Positions 8,099 to 12,753 of a DNA stretch of 12,753 bases are shown here, piece by piece. The notes below the pieces were generated by a model. It was not told the DNA's origin. It ran no database searches and saw only the letters and a program-made list of their open reading frames with translations. The stretch spans positions 1-12,753 of the forward strand of contig JAKUTI010000053.1 in assembly GCA_022448765.1 (NCBI GenBank). The letters are read 5' to 3'. The stretch's first letter is position 1; each line of letters starts with the position of its first letter. This DNA is from Pseudomonadales bacterium. GTDB taxonomy: Bacteria > Pseudomonadota > Gammaproteobacteria > Pseudomonadales > Azotimanducaceae. The position numbers and the translations under genes are program-made.

Positions 8099-9286
8099 TT
8101 AGTACGCATATTGATCGATACGTGCCTGCGCCTGAGTCACGCCTTTACCTCGCGTAATATCGGGTCGATTCCACGTAGTAATTGCTTCCACTTCATAGCC
8201 TTGGATTGCTCGCTCCCGGACATCGTTCAGATCTAGCCACTCACCTTCGTACGCGACCGGGAAGCCGTTGTCATTCATTTCGTATGCGTATAAACGGCAA
8301 AGATCTCCTTCTTCGTCATAGTCGCCAACGTAGCTCGCCCACGGTGTCTCAACCCTTACCTGATCCCGCATATGCGCGTGTACGGAAGCAATGTAATTGC
8401 CAATATCCCAATCGGGTATGGCGCTTTCTTGCCAAGTCGGTCCACCAGGCAAGCAGATACCGCGTTCACCCTCGGTAAATAAATACCGGTCGCCTCGCTG
8501 CAACAACATCCGCGCACGCGAGATCGGCCGATTGCTATGCACGGCCACATAACGTCGACCTTCGCTCGACAATGCATTGAATGCAGCGTCATTAAAAAGG
8601 TAATAGCCCGTCGCTGGGGGGCAAGAAATTCCCGCGTATTTATTGAAGAACCCGAGCCGGTGTTCGTCGCTGCGATTCGGGGCAGCACGATGCCAACAGT
8701 GCATATTCATAATCAGCAAGTCACCACGACGGAGTTGTGGATCGATAAACGCATCATCGTGAGGATGAATTGCCTCAGCCACTTCTTGAGCTCTCCCTTC
8801 TCCGGTTCGTACTCGTTCGAGCCGATGCGACCCCGGCGCCACAAACAACTGGCCTCGCGCTTCATCGAAATCGCATAACGGAACAATGGTGAAAAGCCAA
8901 TTCATGGACGACCCGACCGGACGCCAGCGCTTGTAATCATTATGCGCAGGAATGCCTGGACCCCCCGGCGTTCGATCGTAAACCACGAAAGCGGTCAGGA
9001 TCGGGTCGTCTTTTAATAAACTACTCGCGGGTCCAACGATGTTCGGATGTTCAACTACGAACGCGAGATCTGGATCGGCCATAGCGCTTTTTGCCAGGGT
9101 ATATCGTCCCGGGTCGGGATAATTGAGATCACCCGGAGGCAATTCATTAAAGTGTCGCCGAGATGCCTTGTCGAACCGAATCAGTTCAGCCTGGTCCAAC
9201 GCGTCGCGGATGACGAGGAAGCCTTCCTCTTCGTATTGCGTCATGTCGCTAGCTGTCAATTCCACACTCGGCGCCTCTGTCTGCAC
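8099..9286 (-). CDS. PhyH-family Fe(II)/2-oxoglutarate dioxygenase with extra C-terminal domain
   Basis: Residues about 10-215 are a phytanoyl-CoA dioxygenase-like domain. It opens with LTASDMTQYEEEGFLVIRD, carries the iron ligands H115 and D117 in PAHNDYKRWRP, a distal histidine H199 in CWHRAAPNRS, and R210 as the probable 2-oxoglutarate arginine. Such enzymes hydroxylate acyl-CoAs or small molecules. At 395 residues the protein is about 100 longer than common PhyH proteins. The tail from about 250 to 372 has a Nudix-like pattern (ICLPGG near 276-281, a helix after it, and GEWLDLNDVRE near 348-358) but no complete Nudix box. The gene lies 69 bp downstream of the acyl-CoA ligase, suggesting a shared transcript and a CoA-linked substrate. 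The longest frame starts at a GTG (9286-9284). A second GTG at 9265 follows a GAGG with 8-base spacing and may be the true start. Confidence 0.88.
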   Translation of the reverse strand: MQTEAPSVELTASDMTQYEEEGFLVIRDALDQAELIRFDKASRRHFNELPPGDLNYPDPGRYTLAKSAMADPDLAFVVEHPNIVGPASSLLKDDPILTAFVVYDRTPGGPGIPAHNDYKRWRPVGSSMNWLFTIVPLCDFDEARGQLFVAPGSHRLERVRTGEGRAQEVAEAIHPHDDAFIDPQLRRGDLLIMNMHCWHRAAPNRSDEHRLGFFNKYAGISCPPATGYYLFNDAAFNALSSEGRRYVAVHSNRPISRARMLLQRGDRYLFTEGERGICLPGGPTWQESAIPDWDIGNYIASVHAHMRDQVRVETPWASYVGDYDEEGDLCRLYAYEMNDNGFPVAYEGEWLDLNDVRERAIQGYEVEAITTWNRPDITRGKGVTQAQARIDQYAY

Positions 9287-9355
9287 CGAGACAACAAACC
9301 GGAACTCCAGAACTCGGAAGCGGTTTCCATCGATCGGATAACGGTGAGGATCACG

Positions 9356-10906
9356 TTAGACGATACGTGAGTCACGTTTACCCCAGTACGCGTCTCGTAA
9401 TAGACGTTTGTACAACTTCCCGGTCGGCAACCGCGGCATTTCTTCAATAAAATCAATGGAGCGCGGAACCATATAATTCGCTAGATGCTTCCGTGAATAT
9501 TCAATTAAATCTTCTGCCGTGGACTCATCCCCTTCCACGTCCTCGGCAAGCTGTATCACCGCTTTGACTTCTTCACCGAAATCCTCATTGGGAACGCCGA
9601 ACACGGCGACATCAACAACACTCGGATGCATGATCAACGCGTTCTCTATTTCCTGCGGGTAAATGTTGACGCCCCCAGAAATAATCATGAAAGACTTCCG
9701 GTCCGTTAGGTATAAATACCCTTCCTCATCCAGGTACCCCACATCACCGAGTGCCGACCAATTAGAGTGTTGGGGATGCTGCGCCTCGCGCGTTTTTTCG
9801 GGAGCATTGTGATAGCTGAACGTCATCGCAGGCTGCTCAAAATAGATGATGCCCGCTTCGCCGGGCGGAAGTTCGTCGCCATCCTCGTTGCAAACGTGAA
9901 GCACGCCGCTCCTCGATCGACCTACTGAACCCGGATGTTCCAACCACTCCTCACTACCAATCGCCGTTGAGCCATTACCTTCCGTTCCAGCGTAGTACTC
10001 TTCGAGGATCGGTCCCCACCATTCGATCATGCGACGCTTGACGTCCACCGGGCACGGTGCCGCGGCGTGAACCGCCACCGTGTGCGAAGTGAGTCGATGG
10101 CGGGAGCGTTCCTCGTCAGTGAGCTTAAGCATACGAACGAACATCGTTGGCACCCACTGGCTGTGGGAGACCTCAAATTCTTCAATGCAACGTAGCGCGT
10201 CAAGCGGATCGAATCGTGGCATCACCACCACCGTTCCACCTAGCCGTTGAACCCCCGTCGTGAATCCGAAAGGAGCAGCGTGATAGAGGGGTGCCGGCGA
10301 TAAGTAGACGGTTTCTCGATCGAACCCGTAAACTGATCCAATCCCGGGCGCCGTGGGCTCAATATCTGTCACCTTGATCTCCGGTAATGCTCGGAGAATC
10401 CCCTTAGGACGACCCGTGGTGCCAGAACTGTAAAGCATGGAACCCCCTTGCCATTGTTCGGCAAGCGGGGCCTCGGGAAAGTCGTCGAGCCGCTCTTCAT
10501 ACGAATCCCATCCGTCGATTAATCCATCCGTCATGAGCAAATTAGGGCAATCCGGTATGAGGGACCCCAATTCGGAAGCGGCAGCACTCATGGCATGGGA
10601 TGACACCAGTGCCTTAGCGCCACTGTCACTAACAATGTAGGCGGCCTCTTCCGCCGTTAAGTAGCGATTGATGGTGGTGATGTAGAGGCCAGATCGTAAC
10701 GCTGCCCATGCGACCTCAAAAAAGCGCAGGTTATTTTCCATGAATAGGGCGATGTGGTCGTTACGCCGCAAACCTTTCTCATGGAAAAGGTGAGCGAGTT
10801 GATTGGATCGAGCATCGAGCTGTCCGTACGTTAAAACTTCGTTAGTCGCCGCATTAATTGCAGCCGGATGCTTGGGGGCATCGGCGGCATAATATCCGGG
10901 ATACAT
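9356..10906 (-). CDS. Acyl-CoA synthetase / AMP-dependent ligase (ANL superfamily)
   Basis: This 516-residue cytoplasmic enzyme should activate a carboxylic acid with ATP to an acyl-adenylate and then to the CoA thioester. The phosphate-binding loop MLYSSGTTGRPKG lies at 157-169. The A5 motif YYAGTEG is at 304-310, and GDVGYLDEEGYLYLTDR at 387-403 includes the hinge region and the ribose-binding aspartate. GGVNIYPQEIE follows at 411-421, and the catalytic A10 lysine is K497 in PTGK. Length and motif order are standard for fatty-acid or aromatic-acid CoA ligases, but chain length or ring specificity cannot be read. The start MYPGYYAADAPKHPAAI is typical of the subfamily and follows a good ribosome-binding site. 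It is the first gene of a two-gene minus-strand unit with the PhyH dioxygenase and is divergent from the CoA-transferase. Confidence 0.95.
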   Translation of the reverse strand: MYPGYYAADAPKHPAAINAATNEVLTYGQLDARSNQLAHLFHEKGLRRNDHIALFMENNLRFFEVAWAALRSGLYITTINRYLTAEEAAYIVSDSGAKALVSSHAMSAAASELGSLIPDCPNLLMTDGLIDGWDSYEERLDDFPEAPLAEQWQGGSMLYSSGTTGRPKGILRALPEIKVTDIEPTAPGIGSVYGFDRETVYLSPAPLYHAAPFGFTTGVQRLGGTVVVMPRFDPLDALRCIEEFEVSHSQWVPTMFVRMLKLTDEERSRHRLTSHTVAVHAAAPCPVDVKRRMIEWWGPILEEYYAGTEGNGSTAIGSEEWLEHPGSVGRSRSGVLHVCNEDGDELPPGEAGIIYFEQPAMTFSYHNAPEKTREAQHPQHSNWSALGDVGYLDEEGYLYLTDRKSFMIISGGVNIYPQEIENALIMHPSVVDVAVFGVPNEDFGEEVKAVIQLAEDVEGDESTAEDLIEYSRKHLANYMVPRSIDFIEEMPRLPTGKLYKRLLRDAYWGKRDSRIV

Positions 10907-10912
10907 CGGACT

Positions 10913-10919
10913 CTCCCTT
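10913..10919 (-). promoter_or_regulatory. Ribosome-binding site of the acyl-CoA ligase
   Basis: On the minus strand AAGGGAG ends 6 bases before the ATG at 10906. It is one of only two strong Shine-Dalgarno sequences in the window and fixes the ligase start. Confidence 0.75.
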
Positions 10920-11316
10920 AATCAGATTTTCATAAGAATAGTACGCGTCATAGAACCATGCATCGGTGTCGCTGGCATAAAAGCCCCGGTTACTAACTTC
11001 AACACGGACATGCCGCCAAACCATTCAAACTGGTCGCCCGAATGATTCCACTGGTAGACGTACCAGAACTCCGTGAGACCGATTGAACAGCCTCGGTGAC
11101 CGTCGATTGATCGATGACGTCCACCCTCAATCGTCCTCGGTCTCAGCCTTTTCCCAAAGGAAATGCAACCAGCCACGCGCACGTTCATTCAGTTCGGGGT
11201 AGGAATTTTTCACCCGGGTCTCCAATCACCAAGCGAAGCTCGTCAGCGGCTTCGACTTGCACCAGATCGCCAACGAATCATACGCTCGTTATTGGGATGA
11301 CTTCGTCCGTAAACAT
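10920..11316 (-). pseudogene. Decayed coding region (fragments in several frames), family uncertain
   Basis: No intact gene fills 10907-11373, but minus-strand translation gives consecutive protein-like pieces in changing frames. One frame from 11316 reads MFTDEVIPITSV, meets a TGA at 11280-11278, then continues FVGDLVQVEAADELRLVIGD to a stop at 11187-11185. In another frame 11225-11127 gives KNSYPELNERARGWLHFLW and ends in EDD-stop. The two would join into one protein if a single A were removed from the run of five A near 11207. A third frame (11080-10997) gives GLTEFWYVYQWNHSGDQFEW, and a fourth stretch (from 11024) gives NRGFYASDTDAWFYDAYYSY and runs to the ligase ribosome-binding site. 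The last pieces loosely recall the C-terminal half of NTF2/SnoaL-like proteins, but I hold that weakly. Chance open frames are the alternative. No other gene or RNA is evident here. Confidence 0.4.
11051..11066. repeat. Short perfect inverted repeat in the ligase/CoA-transferase divergent gap
   Basis: CTGGTA (11051-11056) and TACCAG (11061-11066) are exact complements around a 4-base GACG spacer. It could be a hairpin or an operator half of the divergent control region. It also lies inside one of the protein-like fragments, so it may be fortuitous. Confidence 0.25.
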
Positions 11317-11330
11317 TCGACCTCTATGAT
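11302..11330 (+). promoter_or_regulatory. Possible promoter for the CoA-transferase
   Basis: TATGAT at 11325-11330 matches five of six bases of a sigma-70 -10 box. A poor -35 candidate, TTCGTC (11302-11307), lies 17 bases upstream. Transcription would begin near 11337, about 37 bases before the proposed start codon. Only the -10 element is persuasive. Confidence 0.3.
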
Positions 11331-11361
11331 CTGATAGTTTTCGGCGGACGCGGACTAAAAC

Positions 11362-11368
11362 GAGGAGG
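11362..11368 (+). promoter_or_regulatory. Strong ribosome-binding site of the CoA-transferase
   Basis: GAGGAGG is a near-perfect Shine-Dalgarno sequence. An in-frame TAA lies just upstream (11356-11358). The codons that follow are GCA ATT ATC AGC, so the base triplet at normal spacing (5 bases) is ATC, not ATG, GTG or TTG. The site argues that translation begins here rather than at the TTG codon 174 bases further on. Confidence 0.7.
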
Positions 11369-11373
11369 CAATT

Positions 11374-12594
11374 ATCAGCTACTTACTGGAAGGCGTCCGC
11401 GTCATAGATGCTGCTTCTTATCTCGCCGGGCCGGGCGCCGCGACCGTTCTTGCCGACTACGGTGCCGATGTCGTCAAGATCGAAGCACTTACCGGCGACG
11501 GATACCGCAAGCTGAAAGGTGCATTTCCCATCGACTACAACTGGCTGTTGACCTCTAGAAACAAACGCAGCATTGCTCTCGATCTCGGCCAACCTGAGGC
11601 TCGTAATATCGTGCACCGTCTGGCGCGAGGCGCTGACGTGTTTTTGACCAACTTTATCGGTACCCAGCTAGCCAAATATGAGCTTGAGTACGACCGGCTA
11701 AAGGAACTCAATCCTCGTCTCATCTACGCTCATATCTCCGGCTACGGAACCGAGGGTCCAGAAGTTCAGCGCCGTGCTTTCGATGCAACCGCCTGGTGGG
11801 CGCGCTCAGGTTTAATGGAATTTATTCGAGGTCAAGGTGTTGACCCGGTGACATCAGCTCCCGGCATGGGCGATCAGGCAACGTCAATGTCGCTCTTTGC
11901 GGCCATCATGACCGGACTCTATCGGCGCGAAAAAACAGGCGAAGGTGCACTCGTGAGTACATCGCTCATCGCCAATGGCGTCTGGTCCAATGGCATGGCA
12001 TTACAAGGTGTTCTGGAAGGCATGGACGTGGGTAAACGTAAGCAAGAACACGGTGTACACAATCCCTTCGGGCACGTCTACCGCACTTCCGATAGCCATT
12101 ATGTGTTATTCGTCATGATTAACGCCGAACGCGAGTGGCCGCGGTTAGCAGCCGCCATGGGGCATTCAGAATGGACCAGCGATCCACGCTTTCTTGACAT
12201 GCCGACGTTGATCACGAATCGTTTGGAATTAATCGACCTCATCCAAAACGTGATCGGTTCAATGACCGTGAGCCAAACTCTAGCGACGCTCGATAAGCAT
12301 GAAATTACGTACGGACACGTTCGCCCCATGGGTCAGGTCGTTGACGATCCACAGCTTTCGGCCAATGACATCATTGTCGACACCAACGATCCGGGAGAAG
12401 ACTACGATCGCACCATCATGAGTCCTATCCGAATTAGAGAGGAACCCAAGCGTCCGCCAAAGAGAGCACCCGACATAGGCGCACAAACGCGCGAGGTCTT
12501 ATCTGAACTCGGGATCGATGACATCGAAATCGACCGCTTGATTTCAAACGGGACGGCGGGCGAAACAACCCCGCACGGCGATAACGACGGATAA
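11374..12594 (+). CDS. CaiB/BaiF family (family III) CoA-transferase, apparent ATC start
   Basis: Family III CoA-transferases move CoA between acyl-CoA donors and acids through an aspartyl-CoA anhydride; relatives include formyl-CoA transferase, carnitine CoA-transferase and alpha-methylacyl-CoA racemase. The first residues SYLLEGVRVIDAASYLAGPGA and then DYGADVVKIE are the standard N-terminus. SRNKRSIALDL (61-71) is the conserved CoA-binding stretch. The putative catalytic aspartate is D167 in APGMGDQATS, close to D169 of formyl-CoA transferase. With the start at ATC 11374 the protein is 406 residues, normal for the family. Starting at the first conventional codon, TTG at 11548, would delete the first 58 conserved residues. 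The initiation codon is therefore unusual (ATC, or ATT at 11371), or the true base is different. The gene is divergent from the ligase and followed by a luciferase-like monooxygenase. Donor and acceptor are unknown. Confidence 0.9.
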   Translation: MSYLLEGVRVIDAASYLAGPGAATVLADYGADVVKIEALTGDGYRKLKGAFPIDYNWLLTSRNKRSIALDLGQPEARNIVHRLARGADVFLTNFIGTQLAKYELEYDRLKELNPRLIYAHISGYGTEGPEVQRRAFDATAWWARSGLMEFIRGQGVDPVTSAPGMGDQATSMSLFAAIMTGLYRREKTGEGALVSTSLIANGVWSNGMALQGVLEGMDVGKRKQEHGVHNPFGHVYRTSDSHYVLFVMINAEREWPRLAAAMGHSEWTSDPRFLDMPTLITNRLELIDLIQNVIGSMTVSQTLATLDKHEITYGHVRPMGQVVDDPQLSANDIIVDTNDPGEDYDRTIMSPIRIREEPKRPPKRAPDIGAQTREVLSELGIDDIEIDRLISNGTAGETTPHGDNDG

Positions 12595-12634
12595 CATGAA
12601 CGCGGCGTCACAAGTAGCAATTAGGCAGATGTCC

Positions 12635-12651
12635 CGTATCAAACGGATACG
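12635..12651. repeat. Small inverted repeat before the luciferase-like gene
   Basis: CGTATC (12635-12640) and GATACG (12646-12651) are exact complements around AAACG. No T-run follows. It lies 20 bases before the next ATG and could be a weak hairpin in the transcript; its function is unknown. Confidence 0.25.
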
Positions 12652-12670
12652 TTATGGTGGCAGGCCTTAG

Positions 12671-12753
12671 ATGAAATTCGCCGCCCTTCAATTTTTCAGC
12701 TGGCCAGAACGCCGCGTACCGCTAGGCAAGGTATATGAGCGCGCACTTGAGCG
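12671..12753 (+). CDS. Luciferase-like (LLM) flavin-dependent monooxygenase, N-terminal fragment
   Basis: Only 27 codons are inside the window, reading MKFAALQFFSWPERRVPLGK and continuing to the edge in the same frame. The opening MKF-x-x-x-Q-x-F and the following helix with YERALE match the start of many bacterial luciferase-like, F420- or FMN-dependent oxidoreductases, whose first strand begins this way. An in-frame TAG abuts the ATG, so translation cannot begin further upstream. A weak AGG lies about 6 bases before the start. The gene follows the CoA-transferase by 76 bp on the same strand and is probably co-transcribed. The family call is tentative because no catalytic region is visible. 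Confidence 0.55.
   Translation, partial: MKFAALQFFSWPERRVPLGKVYERALE

Noticed and set aside
9339..9358. Hairpin at the ligase stop codon (AAC-GGTGA-GGA-TCAC-GTT) as a terminator
   Set aside because: The stem has a bulge, there is no T-run, and the PhyH gene follows closely on the same strand.
10922..11188. Intact 88-residue minus-strand gene
   Set aside because: Only part of it (GLTEFWYVYQWNHSG to MSVLK) looks protein-like; the start is arginine-rich and its last part appears to be out of frame with the better piece NRGFYASDTDAWFYDAYY, so I treat it as part of the decayed region.
11114..11329. Plus-strand 71-codon frame in the divergent gap
   Set aside because: Its Ser/Thr/Arg/Pro-rich composition is typical of an antisense shadow, and the minus strand in the same interval reads much more like protein.

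Overview
The window is about 12.7 kb of dense bacterial sequence, roughly 54% GC by eye. It has no rRNA, tRNA, CRISPR array or insertion sequence that I can see. The UvrB protein is very close in its helicase half to what I remember of E. coli UvrB, so a gammaproteobacterium is my best guess. The surrounding mix (two Fe/2-oxoglutarate dioxygenase families, a CoA-transferase, an acyl-CoA ligase, a luciferase-like monooxygenase) is common in free-living, often marine, members of that class. This placement is an inference from recall, not a search.

Left block, 1-6546, all minus strand. In transcription order it holds uvrB (4528-6546), a TauD/TfdA-type Fe(II)/2-oxoglutarate dioxygenase (3632-4474), and two half-transporter ABC exporter genes (1592-3565, then 1599 down to the left edge). 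The ABC genes overlap by 8 bp and probably form a heterodimer. The second ABC gene leaves the window inside its nucleotide-binding domain, just after the Q-loop. Gaps of 53 and 66 bp are compatible with one transcript.

Middle, 6547-8098. An Nramp-related membrane transporter (6670-8034, plus strand) runs divergently from uvrB. The 123-bp gap between them carries a clean inverted repeat. The transporter lacks the usual Nramp metal-binding motifs. A 64-bp convergent gap with small hairpins separates it from the next block.

Right block, 8099-12753. On the minus strand an acyl-CoA ligase (9356-10906) is followed by a PhyH-type dioxygenase (8099-9286), which seems to carry an unusual C-terminal domain resembling a degenerate Nudix fold. 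On the plus strand a CaiB/BaiF (family III) CoA-transferase (11374-12594) is followed by the first codons of a luciferase-like flavin monooxygenase (12671 to the right edge). The CoA-transferase has a strong ribosome-binding site but no ATG, GTG or TTG at the expected N-terminus. The 467-bp divergent gap between the ligase and the CoA-transferase contains several protein-like fragments in different minus-strand frames and looks like one or two decayed genes. Together these genes suggest activation of an unknown carboxylic acid to its CoA ester, CoA transfer, and oxidative attack by non-haem iron and flavin oxygenases. The substrate cannot be read from the sequence.

The items most worth a second look are the PhyH C-terminal domain, the transporter without canonical metal-binding motifs, the apparent ATC/ATT start of the CoA-transferase and the decayed region beside it.
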